DNA of 40,977 nucleotides from a bacterium (GCA_017405375.1 JAFRAO010000034.1:1-40977); one strand, 5' to 3'. Counted from the stretch's first letter, positions 15,213 to 24,941 are shown. A program made the numbers and translations. The notes: generated by a model from the sequence alone, not told the origin.

Positions 15213-15709
15213 TGAATATCTCCTGATTGAACAATACCAGTATTAACTGTATCATAATTGCTCGGTGCTCTGTTTTGCTGTTGTAAAAACTTTGGTATTT
15301 CCTTAAATGTCATACTTACTTCAAGAACCGAATAATTATCTAAACTTTCAGGTATTTCAAAACTTTCAAGCGTATAATTTTGTTTTAGCCCCGACTTCAT
15401 TTGTATATTTATTGCATACATTCCACTTTGATATAATTTTAGTTGATTCCTTATCAAATCCACATCGGAATCATTATTAGAGCGTCTTGCAATCAAACCT
15501 CTTGCATTTATCGTATCAGAATTTTTATATTTATAATCTGTTGCTTCAATTCCATATTCGGTAGGATAAGAAGTAACAGACGATGCTCCTTTGAAATTAC
15601 ACTCTTCAACTGTATCAAATCTTAATACTATTTCATTTGTTTTGGCATCAGTTATTAAATAACTGGTTGAATAGGTTATTTTACTTGTATCTTGTCCGTT
15701 AATTATCAT
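15209..15709 (-). CDS. Tail/baseplate structural protein
   Basis: A 166-residue protein starting at an ATG with a near-perfect AGGAGG seven bases upstream (MIINGQDTSKITYSTSY). The middle includes SYPTEYGIEATDYKYKNSD, and the end is a Gln/Asn-rich tail. It lies directly after the tape measure, where Dit-like or hub-tail adaptor proteins occur in contractile phages. I cannot assign a family with certainty. Confidence 0.65.
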   Translation of the reverse strand: MIINGQDTSKITYSTSYLITDAKTNEIVLRFDTVEECNFKGASSVTSYPTEYGIEATDYKYKNSDTINARGLIARRSNNDSDVDLIRNQLKLYQSGMYAINIQMKSGLKQNYTLESFEIPESLDNYSVLEVSMTFKEIPKFLQQQNRAPSNYDTVNTGIVQSGDIQ

Positions 15710-15710
15710 T

Positions 15711-17150
15711 TTATCCTCCTGATAGGTTTTGTGCACCAATTTGAATTGCATAATCTTGAAGTTGAAACTTTCTAAGAATATTATCTGAATATTCTACTAA
15801 CTTTTTCCCTGTTTCTTCTGACATATTACCCTTTACTTCAAAATTAAAATTAGTATTAAAAGTAATATTTTTGTTATTTAATGAAGGATTATTTATAGGA
15901 GATTTTATTACAGATTTTGTATTTTTTTCATCTTCTCTAAACCAATCAACAATATCTTTCATCCAATCAGGTAACTCAAAAGGAGTACTTAACCATTCTT
16001 TGAAATCTTCCCATTTTTTCTCTGCCGCTAAAATAGAATCGCCGAAATTTTCAAACAATTTATCCCAAGGATGTGAAATCCATTCTCCGGCTTTCCCTAA
16101 CATTTTTAAAAATTTTCCTACCTTAGGGTGTTCTTTTTCTACTTCGTCTGCCCACTTTTCAAATCCTTTTATCCATTCATCTAAGGCATCATGAGCACCA
16201 CCTATATTGAAAGCTACCATACCAATCAAGGTTGCGAGGGTTAATAAACCCCCACCAGATGTAACAACTCCACCTAATAATTTAAAAGCATTTGCCAATC
16301 CTTTTATAGTCTTGATAGTAGGTTTTAATAATATTAATCCTGCAATTAAATACATGATACCTTTTTGTGTATCAGGAGATGCGTTGTTAAATCTTTCAAT
16401 ACCTTTATTAAGCCAATCAATTAAATCTTTTGCGCCAAGGTCTAATAAAACTTTACCTAATTCATCAAATCTTACTTTTAATGAATTTATTGAATCACTA
16501 AAATTTTGTATTCTTTTTGCATCTTCTTCACTCGGAGTCCAAAATTTACCTAATTTTTCAGAAAAAGCTTTACGTTCATCTTCACTTTGCATTACAAGTC
16601 GTTTCATTGCTGTAAATGCACCACCTGATAAACCAACTTCACTTCCTATAATTTTATTAATTAATAGGTCTCTTTTTGTTGTATCTTTTATTGCTCTTAA
16701 TTTTTCATCTAATTCTTTATATAATTTTATGGATGTTTTTACATTTCCATTTTCATCATGTAATTTTAAACCTAATTGTTCCATATATTGTGGCAATCTA
16801 CCACTCGGAATTGCTTCTTGTATAACTCTTTCAAGCGATTCTAACGCTCCCGTAGCTTCCTCGGGAGTGGCTCCTAATAATCTTAAAGCATTTGAAAATC
16901 TTCCCACTTCTTCAATAGGTAAATCAGAATAACGAACGATTAAATCATTCATTCTTTGGATATTATCCATTACATTTTTTATGGCAAAACCACCAGTGAT
17001 TCCGCCACTAATACCAAATATTGTCCCTATTTTAGATGCTGAGTCCGCTAATCCATCCAAAGCCTTAGAAAAACGGCTTTTGAAGTTATCAATTTCCCGC
17101 ATCGCTCCTTCGGAGTTAAACAAAAAGTTAATTATCGCTTCATGTGCCAT
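15711..17150 (-). CDS. Tail tape measure protein
   Basis: A 479-residue protein with helical N-terminal coiled coils (NFKSRFSKALDGLADSASK). Hydrophobic Gly-rich segments follow (GISGGITGGFAI; KGIMYLIAGLILLKPTIK; GLLTLATLIGMVAF). The C-terminal part is rich in Trp and charged residues. It follows the frameshifted tail chaperone, the diagnostic position. It is short for a tape measure. Using the usual rule of about 0.15 nm per residue, it would set a tail of roughly 70 nm. Confidence 0.9.
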   Translation of the reverse strand: MAHEAIINFLFNSEGAMREIDNFKSRFSKALDGLADSASKIGTIFGISGGITGGFAIKNVMDNIQRMNDLIVRYSDLPIEEVGRFSNALRLLGATPEEATGALESLERVIQEAIPSGRLPQYMEQLGLKLHDENGNVKTSIKLYKELDEKLRAIKDTTKRDLLINKIIGSEVGLSGGAFTAMKRLVMQSEDERKAFSEKLGKFWTPSEEDAKRIQNFSDSINSLKVRFDELGKVLLDLGAKDLIDWLNKGIERFNNASPDTQKGIMYLIAGLILLKPTIKTIKGLANAFKLLGGVVTSGGGLLTLATLIGMVAFNIGGAHDALDEWIKGFEKWADEVEKEHPKVGKFLKMLGKAGEWISHPWDKLFENFGDSILAAEKKWEDFKEWLSTPFELPDWMKDIVDWFREDEKNTKSVIKSPINNPSLNNKNITFNTNFNFEVKGNMSEETGKKLVEYSDNILRKFQLQDYAIQIGAQNLSGG

Positions 17151-17304
17151 TTTTCTTTGCCTTATTATAATCTACAATTTCATTTTGATAATTTACATGC
17201 GATACCACAGATAACACGTAAAAATCTTTTAAATCCATTTTCTTAAAATCGGCAATACTTATTTTATCATTTAATATATTGCCTATTTCGTTTCGGACTC
17301 CAAA
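17140..17304 (-). CDS. Tail assembly chaperone frameshift extension (GT-type)
   Basis: Behind the TAG of the chaperone gene the -1 frame is open and encodes VRNEIGNILNDKISIADFKK, then DFYVLSVVSHVNYQNEI. It ends TGA at 17140, inside the start of the tape measure gene, and has no start codon of its own. A plausible slippery site is TTTGGAG (17298-17304), where the 0-frame codons TTG GAG can re-pair as TTT GGA. The product would be 125 chaperone residues plus 52 extra ones. This layout matches the conserved lambda G/GT programmed frameshift. The exact slip site is not certain. Confidence 0.7.
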   Translation of the reverse strand, partial: FGVRNEIGNILNDKISIADFKKMDLKDFYVLSVVSHVNYQNEIVDYNKAKKNGT

Positions 17305-17672
17305 GTCGCTATATTGAATATATTTTCCAGATGTTTTGCTAACGGGCGGAAGGCTTTGGAGTTTTTTATAAAAACCATTTGAAATTCAAAGACTTCCATT
17401 CCCAAATCAATGATTGATAAAGGATTTTGAAACAAGCCATAACAATCTTGTCTTGTCAATCTATCCTTTACCACTCTGTCCGCATTTGTATCTAATAAAG
17501 ATACTAACGGCAACAAATCATCTAAAAGGGTCTTAATGGAAAACTCGCCGCTTCTTGCTAATTTTGCCACTTTTTCCACGAAATCCAGCCCCTTTTCCGC
17601 ATCAAAAAGATGTATTTCCAAGTTAACTTTGTTATCAAAATCTTCAATAACTATTTTCTTTGAGTTTTCCAT
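17283..17672 (-). CDS. Tail assembly chaperone (G-like)
   Basis: A 129-residue protein between the tail tube and tape measure genes, the constant position of the tail chaperone. It is soluble and helical (LDFVEKVAKLARSGEFSIKTLLDD) with a segment resembling phage chaperones (RLTRQDCYGLFQNPLSI). A GGGGG box precedes the ATG. It stops at TAG (17283), with an open -1 frame behind it. It would coat the tape measure during tail assembly and be absent from the virion. Confidence 0.8.
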   Translation of the reverse strand: MENSKKIVIEDFDNKVNLEIHLFDAEKGLDFVEKVAKLARSGEFSIKTLLDDLLPLVSLLDTNADRVVKDRLTRQDCYGLFQNPLSIIDLGMEVFEFQMVFIKNSKAFRPLAKHLENIFNIATLESETK

Positions 17673-17688
17673 TTTTTACCCCCTTTTA

Positions 17689-18156
17689 TTAAAATGGAAG
17701 AATATCACGGTCAATAAATGTCAGACGATATACTTTATCTTGTTGTCCGTCATCAAGATTGGCAGAATTACCTGCCGGCGCTTCTGTAATAACACCACCA
17801 CGATATATGGTCTTTGTATGCGCTGTTTCGTTAATCTCTGTTAAAATTAACTCATAATCTTGCGAACGCTTACCATATCTCGGTGTAACTTGCTGACAAA
17901 GAATATCTAACACATTACGACAATTTGAATTTGGTAAAAATGATACCGTGCCAGAATATAAAACCGGCTTTTGGTTTATTGCGCCCAAACCATCAGCACC
18001 TTGTCTCACGCTTGCCGGCTCTATATTATCCCATGTTACACCATCTCCCGAAAAGCCGTCTAATTTCAAATAAGAAATAACCGGCAACGCTGATATTGAA
18101 TAAGATAATTTTGAAAAACCTGTCTTATTTGTTGAAACATTTACAAAATTTGCCAT
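17689..18156 (-). CDS. Tail tube protein (DUF3277-like)
   Basis: A 155-residue protein directly after the sheath. Features include LKLDGFSGDGVTWDNIEPAS, then a conserved-looking core (NCRNVLDILCQQVTPRYGKR) and a beta-rich end (DKVYRLTFIDRDILPF). Size and position fit the inner tube of KPP10/FelixO1-type contractile tails. The family assignment rests on memory of the DUF3277 pattern. Confidence 0.8.
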   Translation of the reverse strand: MANFVNVSTNKTGFSKLSYSISALPVISYLKLDGFSGDGVTWDNIEPASVRQGADGLGAINQKPVLYSGTVSFLPNSNCRNVLDILCQQVTPRYGKRSQDYELILTEINETAHTKTIYRGGVITEAPAGNSANLDDGQQDKVYRLTFIDRDILPF

Positions 18157-18158
18157 TT

Positions 18159-19712
18159 TTACGCTCCATAAACTTTGTTAATTATTCTTAACTGATTCAA
18201 ACATCCTGCCGCCAAATAGCATAAAAGAACTCTTGCTCTTCTCGCTATAATATCTTCTTCGGTCAAATCGTATATCTTATAGTAATATCCGTTCATTTCC
18301 AAAGAATCTGCCGCATTTGCATTTCCTGTCATTTGTGCTATTGATGCACGTTCTGCACTCGTTAAAATTCCTCCACGTGCAATTACACCATTTTTAACAA
18401 ACTGGTCTATTGGAGAACCTAACAACGAACTTATTAAATCAGTTGCATCTTGTCCTCTTAATGGAACTTTATTTAATGCAGATAAGCCATTTAATACCGA
18501 TGTTTGAATCGCTCTTTCAAGAGCCGACTCATCAACTTGAATACTTTCAGTTCCAAAAGAACCAGCCATTAAACCATAACCATAATAAATCTGTTCTTGC
18601 GAACCAAAGCCCACACTATACACACAAGATATAAAATTATTATTTAATTCTTCTATCAAACTTGAATTTGTTAAGCCCTGCTGATAATCTACGACAGTGC
18701 CCAAAGAAGTTATTGCGGTATAACCAACAGCCGGCTGGAAATTAAAGTTAATTGAACCACCATCAACCTGATAATCAATAGATGCACAAATTGCACAATC
18801 TAAAATATTAACAAATTCATTATTTGGGTCATAGCAAATAACATATCCAGTATAGCCATCAGCCACCAAGGTTGAACTTAAAGCCTTTGCATCTGTTTTA
18901 TCATTCATATTGAAAACAAGACGAACCATTGTATTATAAGACTGTCCGTTCATAGTTGTTTGAAGCCATGCAACCGCCGGAACAATATCAGTATCTGTTA
19001 ATGTTTCCAAGGTTGTAATTGAATATCCCGAACTATTTGCATGATATATTCTATCGCAAAAATCAGCAAAACTTTCGGCATCCACACCTTGACTTAATTC
19101 AGCGTTTGCCAAGCCCAAAATTTCCGAAACATCAGTCCCACTTGCTGCGGCACTAACACCACCGGTTTCAGACTCTTTGCCTTCTGTCTGCGATGTAATA
19201 ATAAAACCACCTGTGATAGAATTAAATACAACTGAAACTTGTCCAAAATCTGTAACAAGAGCCGTTTTAATTATATCAGCGATATCACTAAGCGAATTTG
19301 CAGAACTAAAATCCAACCCTGTGATATCTGCCGTAATATCGTCAAGATTCAACTTAAATGAACCATTTGTAATCTCATTTAATGCTGATAAACTTGCACT
19401 CAACTTAGCGCCTTTTATAAACGCCGCTGTGTCTGTTTTATACCATCTTGCAACTACAACCTTTTCAGGTGCATTTCCATTTTTAGAAACAAAACCAAAA
19501 TATTTTTGCAACTGTTGATATTCTGCTGTTGACTTGCCAAAATAAGCCCCAAAATCCGAAATGGCACTCGCTCCGGAGAACTCCATAAACGGAGTGCTTG
19601 TCGGCATTAAAGAACTTGTTACAGCTAAAAGCATGTGTTTCTTTTCAACCGCAAAGGCAGGACTTTCAACGACACCGGTAATAGGAACAATCGCACTATA
19701 CGGTAAACTCAT
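18159..19712 (-). CDS. Tail sheath protein (DUF3383-like)
   Basis: A 517-residue protein that places this phage among the myoviruses. Features seen are a FSGASAISDFGAYFGKSTAEYQ motif near residue 45, TGYVICYDPNNEFVNILDCA in the middle, and a C-terminal subunit-contact domain (RARVLLCYLAAGCLNQLRI). It precedes the tube gene with a two-base gap, consistent with high co-expression. It forms the contractile outer cylinder. Confidence 0.9.
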   Translation of the reverse strand: MSLPYSAIVPITGVVESPAFAVEKKHMLLAVTSSLMPTSTPFMEFSGASAISDFGAYFGKSTAEYQQLQKYFGFVSKNGNAPEKVVVARWYKTDTAAFIKGAKLSASLSALNEITNGSFKLNLDDITADITGLDFSSANSLSDIADIIKTALVTDFGQVSVVFNSITGGFIITSQTEGKESETGGVSAAASGTDVSEILGLANAELSQGVDAESFADFCDRIYHANSSGYSITTLETLTDTDIVPAVAWLQTTMNGQSYNTMVRLVFNMNDKTDAKALSSTLVADGYTGYVICYDPNNEFVNILDCAICASIDYQVDGGSINFNFQPAVGYTAITSLGTVVDYQQGLTNSSLIEELNNNFISCVYSVGFGSQEQIYYGYGLMAGSFGTESIQVDESALERAIQTSVLNGLSALNKVPLRGQDATDLISSLLGSPIDQFVKNGVIARGGILTSAERASIAQMTGNANAADSLEMNGYYYKIYDLTEEDIIARRARVLLCYLAAGCLNQLRIINKVYGA

Positions 19713-19729
19713 TTTTTAAACTCCTATAT

Positions 19730-20209
19730 TTAATTGCCAATTCTGGCAAGATTAACCAATATGTTTTTAAGATACGGACTATCTTTTGTTATAGTATCTA
19801 CTATAAATAACTCAATGTCAAATCCGTAACGTTTTAAATACTTTTTATTTTCTTGTAAAAAGCATCTATTTTCTATATTACCTATTCTTTTAAGGCATAT
19901 AGTATCATCATCTTCAACCAAATTAACGGACAAAGATTGATGAAAATACAAGGCATTATCATAAGATTCACTTCCGTAAAAATCTATTTGCACCCTGTAA
20001 ATCTTTTCTATGTCATAAGCAAAAGTCGCTTTTTTATCATCTGATGTATCAACCCTTCTTTGATTCCACCCAATAGGCTGAACCTCTATAATATTCATTT
20101 GTGCATAATTATCTTTTGGTAAAGGCACCTCGTCCAAATAAGGGGCAACAAACTGCAAACCTGACGGCATTAAACCTTGTAAAACATTATATAAATCATT
20201 TTCCGTCAT
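19730..20209 (-). CDS. Tail terminator / neck protein (LIC_12616-like)
   Basis: A 159-residue protein with features I associate with phage neck terminators: a helix at the start (MTENDLYNVLQGLMPSGLQ), then PLPKDNYAQMNIIEVQPIGW, and YRVQIDFYGSESYDNALYF. It lies between connector genes and the sheath and overlaps its upstream neighbour by 14 bases. It would cap the tail before head joining. Confidence 0.7.
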   Translation of the reverse strand: MTENDLYNVLQGLMPSGLQFVAPYLDEVPLPKDNYAQMNIIEVQPIGWNQRRVDTSDDKKATFAYDIEKIYRVQIDFYGSESYDNALYFHQSLSVNLVEDDDTICLKRIGNIENRCFLQENKKYLKRYGFDIELFIVDTITKDSPYLKNILVNLARIGN

Positions 20210-20591
20210 TGCTTACTTCCTCATCTACATAACAATAGGCTTCTCTAAACCCATTCTGAATCCAATCCATTTTATCCGTGATTCTATATTTTAACCCACC
20301 ACAAATAAAAGTATCACTTCCTAACTGTTTAATGCTATCAATTTGTGTTGCATCCAAATTAAGATAAACCCGCCAATATTGATATTCTTTGAGATTATAC
20401 CCCAATTCTGCTAATGTTTGTAAATTTGCCGGTTGCAACTTTCCTTGAACAGTAATACTCGTTTCTGTAACATTTGGCGTTCGGCTATTTTCACTCCATA
20501 CAACTGTTTTTTTAGTAAAAACCATATCTTGCCAAGGATTAACAAAAGCAAGAGCATTTCCCGCTATATCATGTAAATTAAGACCTGTCAT
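20196..20591 (-). CDS. Head-tail connector-type protein
   Basis: A 131-residue beta-rich protein (NPWQDMVFTKKTVVWSENS, LQTLAELGYNLKEYQYWRVY, GLKYRITDKMDWIQNGF). The pattern and position between the tail-completion and terminator genes suggest a collar or head closure protein. Sequence alone does not let me name the family. It overlaps both neighbours by 14 bases, typical of this connector block. Confidence 0.65.
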   Translation of the reverse strand: MTGLNLHDIAGNALAFVNPWQDMVFTKKTVVWSENSRTPNVTETSITVQGKLQPANLQTLAELGYNLKEYQYWRVYLNLDATQIDSIKQLGSDTFICGGLKYRITDKMDWIQNGFREAYCYVDEEVSNDGK

Positions 20592-21129
20592 TTGTTATAA
20601 CCTCACTATGTATAGAATTTACTAATAAACCTGTATCTCTTAATGTGCTGGAACTTCCTTTTTTCATAACTGTAAAATCAGAGTTCTCAGGTGGTATATT
20701 TGATAAAATAGATTCCTGAATAGCACCTTGCATTAAGACACCAACTCTTGTCGCTATCTGTTTTAACGTTAAACCCCCGCTCATATCAGCATCAAAATAC
20801 TCATTAACAAATCTAACCCATTCTTTTTGCTTTTTTAATGCTGTTCTTAAAAACGGTCGTGGTGGTATTACAATAGTTGTTTTATCTTTTCTTAAAGGAA
20901 ATCCTTGTGCCATAAACCATTTTCGCATTTTATCCGTAACCGGTATTGTAGCCCCGTATTCCTGTATAAGTGCATTTTCAACTAACGTAATACCCTCTTT
21001 TCCATCTTTACCTGGATAACGTTTATTTTTCAAAATACCAGCCTTTGCGCCTTTTACCGATTTTAGCTCTTTTTTAAGGCTATCACATAATTTGTTTACA
21101 TTTTTTATGTCAAACTTAACGTTGAACAC
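20578..21129 (-). CDS. Tail completion / HK97 gp10-like protein
   Basis: A 183-residue basic protein with GKDGKEGITLVENALIQEYGATIPV and IPPRPFLRTALKKQK, patterns of the virion morphogenesis and gp10-like families, then TLRDTGLLVNSIHSEV at the end. The GTG at 21129 is preferred: AAGGTGG lies about seven bases before it, and the longer frame would begin with an implausible hydrophobic stretch. It overlaps the DUF4054-like gene by 14 bases. Confidence 0.75.
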   Translation of the reverse strand: MFNVKFDIKNVNKLCDSLKKELKSVKGAKAGILKNKRYPGKDGKEGITLVENALIQEYGATIPVTDKMRKWFMAQGFPLRKDKTTIVIPPRPFLRTALKKQKEWVRFVNEYFDADMSGGLTLKQIATRVGVLMQGAIQESILSNIPPENSDFTVMKKGSSSTLRDTGLLVNSIHSEVITNDRS

Positions 21130-21544
21130 CAAAACCACCTTGATAATAAGGATAAGCATCTATTCTCCGCCTCGGTAATGGCGGTTGAACTTGGGCTAAT
21201 ATTGCTAATAATTCCATACCGTATGGAGATAATGATAGCCAGTATTCCAACCAGTTTTTATATTGGGGCTGTGTAAAACTGGCTGAAACACTACCTTCTG
21301 TCGCACTTGCTACTTTTCCGGCACTTGCCAAAGTAGGATTTAACGACAAAAAGAGCACATGTGCAGTTGCCAAATATACACCTCTTGTCTGCAATTCAGC
21401 CGGTAAATTTATATTCCCCAAATTTGTTGAAATGAAACTTCCCGCCCCTTCATAAGCCGATGATACAGACTCCTCTGTTGCCTTATCCGTAAAATAAGGA
21501 AACCATGCTATAAAAGTGTTATAATCAACTGCAATCTTTGTCAT
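21116..21544 (-). CDS. DUF4054-like head-tail connector
   Basis: A 142-residue protein with the DUF4054 layout: YNTFIAWFPYFTDKATEESVSSAY at the start, RGVYLATAHVLFLSL in the middle, and ASATEGSVSASFTQPQYKNW before a Pro/Arg-rich end. These proteins act as head completion adaptors between portal and neck. The start overlaps the preceding stop by one base. Confidence 0.8.
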   Translation of the reverse strand: MTKIAVDYNTFIAWFPYFTDKATEESVSSAYEGAGSFISTNLGNINLPAELQTRGVYLATAHVLFLSLNPTLASAGKVASATEGSVSASFTQPQYKNWLEYWLSLSPYGMELLAILAQVQPPLPRRRIDAYPYYQGGFGVQR

Positions 21545-21873
21545 TATTTTTTTGCCTTTCTACCACGTTTTTTAGCCGGCGCTTTTGATACTTCTCCGAC
21601 AGTTACTTCAATTTGTGAAGAGTTATCTTTTACAATTCCAATTTCTTTATTCATATCTTTTACATAGGAACTTTTCTCATTCACAAGAAAACAACCATTC
21701 GGATTTTTTTCACTTATAATGCGTGGATTTATAAAAGAGCCATATTCACTCATTAATTGATTAAAAACTTCATCTTTTAATACAACCAATAAATCAGGCT
21801 GTAAAACAATAAAAGTTCCATCTTTTAGCCTAAAAGAACTCGCATTTGTGCCTTTTTTTATAATACTTGACAT
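21544..21873 (-). CDS. Small head-region protein of unknown function
   Basis: A 109-residue protein with a folded N-terminal part (SSFRLKDGTFIVLQPDLLVV) and a basic, disordered C-terminal tail (KAPAKKRGRKAKK) suited to nucleic acid contact. It is the first gene after the terminator behind the capsid gene. No family recognised; a head-tail adaptor or head accessory protein is likely from position. Confidence 0.65.
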   Translation of the reverse strand: MSSIIKKGTNASSFRLKDGTFIVLQPDLLVVLKDEVFNQLMSEYGSFINPRIISEKNPNGCFLVNEKSSYVKDMNKEIGIVKDNSSQIEVTVGEVSKAPAKKRGRKAKK

Positions 21874-21883
21874 TTAAGCCCCC

Positions 21884-21915
21884 TATTAAAACAAGGGGAG
21901 GGGATAACCCTCCCC
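21884..21915 (-). terminator. Terminator behind the major capsid gene
   Basis: GGGGAGGG (minus strand, 21908-21915) pairs with CCCTCCCC (21895-21902), eight GC-rich base pairs around a 5-base loop, followed by TTGTTTTAAT. It lies six bases after the capsid stop. A partial terminator here would keep capsid mRNA in excess over connector and tail mRNA, and the hairpin would also protect the 3' end. Confidence 0.75.
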
Positions 21916-21921
21916 ATTCTA

Positions 21922-22983
21922 TTAAGACAAACCGTTATATCTAACGATAAACATCGGATATTGAACAACACATCCGGAAGTTGCCGCTGAAATCTTTTGA
22001 GAAACAATGCTATCCTTTACAAATAACGGATATACACGTGCCATCTCAACATAAGAGTTCAACAAAGTGTCAAATCCATCTTCTTTGTAAATCAAATAAA
22101 ATACATCGGAAGACGAATCAGCATTTGTAAATTGTGGAACCGATACAACTTCTAAACGGTCGCCGTAAGTTTCATCCAACATTGCACGTGCTGTCTTTCC
22201 ATAAGTATTTGCACGATTCAACATTGGAATAGAAGTCGGAGCAACTGCAAGAATCAATTTACCACGTCCGCTTTCTACACCCTCAGAAACAACACCTTCG
22301 GATTGTTCGTTAAGTTTTGCATAAGCATTTGTAATATCATTAGCAATAGCTTCCGGTGATTTAGCATTCCATGCTGTATCGCCACCCTCGGCCGGTACAG
22401 CTTCATAAGCTCCTAAATCAGGATCATTCAACAAACCGTAAATCGGGGTTGTTTGTCCTTTCAAGGCTACACCGCTGAAAAAGAATTTATTACGGTCAAT
22501 AGCCAAAGAACGCATAGCACTTTCTGCTTGGTCTGCACGATAGTTTTCAGCAAAAGCACCAGCAGTTGCTTCTGCACGGTCATTACTCATCCAACCAGTT
22601 GTGTAATAATAAACACCACGAACTTCGTTGGTATAATTTGTTTTAGACTGCAAACCATCAGAACTCAAACCATCATCCGGCGATGTTGAACCTTTGAACT
22701 CTTTGATTTTAATATTAACAAGTTCATCTCCCCATTTACCATTTTTTTGTGGGGCTGCTAATTTATCAGCAACACGAGGAGCCGTTAATACTTCAACAGC
22801 TTGCGGACGAATATAAGCCAAAGAACCAAAAGGCGCTTGGATATTCGGAGTTGTAACCATCGGTCCAGCGTTCATAACTTTCGTCTCAGCTACAACAATT
22901 CCTTTATTGCTAATACGTGCTAATAATTCCTTGTTATCAACGTGTGCAATAGATTTTTCGTTATTTACTTTAATTTTAACCAT
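21922..22983 (-). CDS. Major capsid protein (DUF2184-like)
   Basis: A 353-residue protein resembling the DUF2184 major capsid family (HK97 fold). Visible blocks are [19 protein letters not shown] and a helix-rich spine ([20 protein letters not shown]). The segment [18 protein letters not shown] follows, then [20 protein letters not shown]. It is coded between the decoration and connector genes. The ATG at 22983 is chosen for AGGAG at eight bases; the ATG at 22989 would leave only two. A terminator follows. Confidence 0.9.
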   Translation of the reverse strand: MVKIKVNNEKSIAHVDNKELLARISNKGIVVAETKVMNAGPMVTTPNIQAPFGSLAYIRPQAVEVLTAPRVADKLAAPQKNGKWGDELVNIKIKEFKGSTSPDDGLSSDGLQSKTNYTNEVRGVYYYTTGWMSNDRAEATAGAFAENYRADQAESAMRSLAIDRNKFFFSGVALKGQTTPIYGLLNDPDLGAYEAVPAEGGDTAWNAKSPEAIANDITNAYAKLNEQSEGVVSEGVESGRGKLILAVAPTSIPMLNRANTYGKTARAMLDETYGDRLEVVSVPQFTNADSSSDVFYLIYKEDGFDTLLNSYVEMARVYPLFVKDSIVSQKISAATSGCVVQYPMFIVRYNGLS

Positions 22984-22997
22984 TTCCATTACTCCTA

Positions 22998-23597
22998 TTA
23001 AATGCAGGCAATTTCGCAAACGGCATTTGCGGCAGCACCAGTTACAACAACCCAGCCAGTATCAATCAAACCAGCAGAAATTCCTGAAACTGAACCCAAA
23101 TCAGCAACAACATTATCACCGAAAGCGGCGGCAACACCAACAGTTGCGTTAGCTTCAACAGTGCCCTGCGTAACATTGATTGTGCCAGTAACAGCACCTG
23201 TTCCAGCTGTAACAGTAACATTAGCAGTTGAAATAACACCAGTAGCTGGGTTAACCAAAACGTGCATACCTTTTGTTGCAGTAGTTGTAGAAATAGCATA
23301 GCAATAACCTTTTTTAACAACAGCGACTTCTTCGCCTTCATTTACTTTAAGGTTATTTCCGATTCCAGTGAATGGAGCCTGATAGCGTTCCATTACCACA
23401 AAACCTTCAACAGCGGTGGCCTCAGCATCTACACCGACAATTTGCAATTCCGCATTTGTTCCAGCAAAAGCAAATCCACCAGCGACAACATCAGCTCCTT
23501 CTGCAATCATCGGCAATTTGGTTACCGGATTATCACGAGAGATAGTGCCCGGTTGCCCCAAAGCCTGTTCAATATAAACTTGTTTTTGAAAACTCAT
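22998..23597 (-). CDS. Capsid decoration/cement-type protein
   Basis: A 199-residue Ala/Val/Gly-rich, all-beta protein ([37 protein letters not shown]). The beginning and the GEEVAV barrel segment recall phage structural cement and DUF2190-like proteins. It lies directly before the major capsid gene, the usual slot. The ATG at 23597 has GGGAG eight bases upstream. It probably stabilises the capsid from outside. Confidence 0.7.
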   Translation of the reverse strand: MSFQKQVYIEQALGQPGTISRDNPVTKLPMIAEGADVVAGGFAFAGTNAELQIVGVDAEATAVEGFVVMERYQAPFTGIGNNLKVNEGEEVAVVKKGYCYAISTTTATKGMHVLVNPATGVISTANVTVTAGTGAVTGTINVTQGTVEANATVGVAAAFGDNVVADLGSVSGISAGLIDTGWVVVTGAAANAVCEIACI

Positions 23598-23611
23598 TTT
23601 TAATACTCCCA

Positions 23612-24880
23612 TTAAATATTGTATTCAACTTCTTCATTTGCAGACACGCTATAAGAAAAGCCGTTATCTACTTTACTTTGAACAGACGAACAAGCCTTTA
23701 ACATAGCCTTTAATTCAGCAACTTTTTCGGAACCGTCTAAATCTACGCCTAAGTGATTCAATGCTTTCACATACATATCTTTATCAGACATTCCAAACGG
23801 ATTAAAATCACCTAATACATTACGTGCATCATTATATGCTTTAATTTTTGCCTGCTCAGCCTTTTTATTTTCAGACTTTATAGCATTTGAAATCTTAGCA
23901 ACTAATACATCATAATTCATAGATTTTGCACCGTTTTCGCTTTTTTCCTCTTCTTTATCATCTTCTTCATTCTTAGAGCAAGCGTTCTCAGATTCTGAAA
24001 TCTTTTCTTCTTTCAGCTCCTCATTGTCTGTTTCAGATGTTTCAGACGGTTTATAAGCAATTTTTTCGGCAATTTCAGCAATAGTGCGAACTTTTTCATC
24101 TTCGCCACCTTCAAATTCATCATTTGACTTGCCAGCGATTGCCATTAATTCATCAATAAGCTTGCGCTTATCTTCATTTTCAGCGATGGACTCTTTGTGA
24201 ACATCAGCACCGCCGTCTTTTTCCTCTGCTTCTTCTTGAAAGAAACGGTCAAGGTCAATTTCTTTTCCGTCTAATTTAAGAATAGCTTCGTTTACAACTT
24301 TAGCTTTTACAGCCATTTCTTGCACTCCTATACTGTTTGAGTTTAAAACACGGACATCAGAACCACATCGCCCCTTGTCCACAAGGGCAAGGTGATTGCC
24401 CTTTATATCCCTTGCTATAAAATCATAACTTGGATTTTTTGATTTTTCAAATCGGTTATAATAGCTCGAGGATAATTCCTTTTTTCCACCCTTTATGTCT
24501 TTTATAATTTCATTACCTGTAAACATCAAAGGCGCATATAACATTCCATCTTCTACATAAACATTTTCGCCAATACTTCCTTCCTGAAAATCTTTTGCAT
24601 CATCTCCATCATCACCCAACCATATATGGTCATTTGTAATAGGCAACATTTTAAAACTATTTGCCCCTTTTCGCAATTCATCTTCGGAAATATATACTTT
24701 ATATATCTTGTCTTTATCTATTTGAACACCATCAACAGCATTTTCACCTTCTGCTAATAACTCAGAGCCCAAATATTCTAAAATACCGGCTCTTAATATA
24801 GGCGATTTATCAACATGCAAAAAGCCGTTTTCGTCTTCATGACGAACACTTAAAGTATTTTGTATTTTATATTTTAACAT
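23612..24880 (-). CDS. DUF2213-type prohead protease/scaffold protein
   Basis: A 422-residue protein. The first half matches DUF2213 ([20 protein letters not shown] near the start, [29 protein letters not shown], then [20 protein letters not shown]). The second half (about 210-340) is an acidic, Lys/Glu-rich, coiled-coil region like a scaffold, with a small folded C-terminal domain. It would process and shape the prohead. The ATG at 24880 has AGAGG at good spacing; a GTG at 24889 is the alternative. It has its own promoter. Confidence 0.8.
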   Translation of the reverse strand: MLKYKIQNTLSVRHEDENGFLHVDKSPILRAGILEYLGSELLAEGENAVDGVQIDKDKIYKVYISEDELRKGANSFKMLPITNDHIWLGDDGDDAKDFQEGSIGENVYVEDGMLYAPLMFTGNEIIKDIKGGKKELSSSYYNRFEKSKNPSYDFIARDIKGNHLALVDKGRCGSDVRVLNSNSIGVQEMAVKAKVVNEAILKLDGKEIDLDRFFQEEAEEKDGGADVHKESIAENEDKRKLIDELMAIAGKSNDEFEGGEDEKVRTIAEIAEKIAYKPSETSETDNEELKEEKISESENACSKNEEDDKEEEKSENGAKSMNYDVLVAKISNAIKSENKKAEQAKIKAYNDARNVLGDFNPFGMSDKDMYVKALNHLGVDLDGSEKVAELKAMLKACSSVQSKVDNGFSYSVSANEEVEYNI

Positions 24881-24901
24881 TTTGCACACCTCTTTTTCTT
24901 A

Positions 24902-24930
24902 ATATTACTTTATTTATTTTTGTTTTGCAA
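24902..24930 (-). promoter_or_regulatory. Promoter of the protease/capsid genes (GATTTGCAAA class)
   Basis: TTGCAA (24925-24930) and TAATAT (24902-24907) are 17 bases apart on the minus strand in the 61-base gap before the DUF2213 gene. The -35 region again carries GATTTGCAAA. It would boost capsid-block transcription. Confidence 0.5.
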
Positions 24931-24941
24931 ATCGGCTCTTT

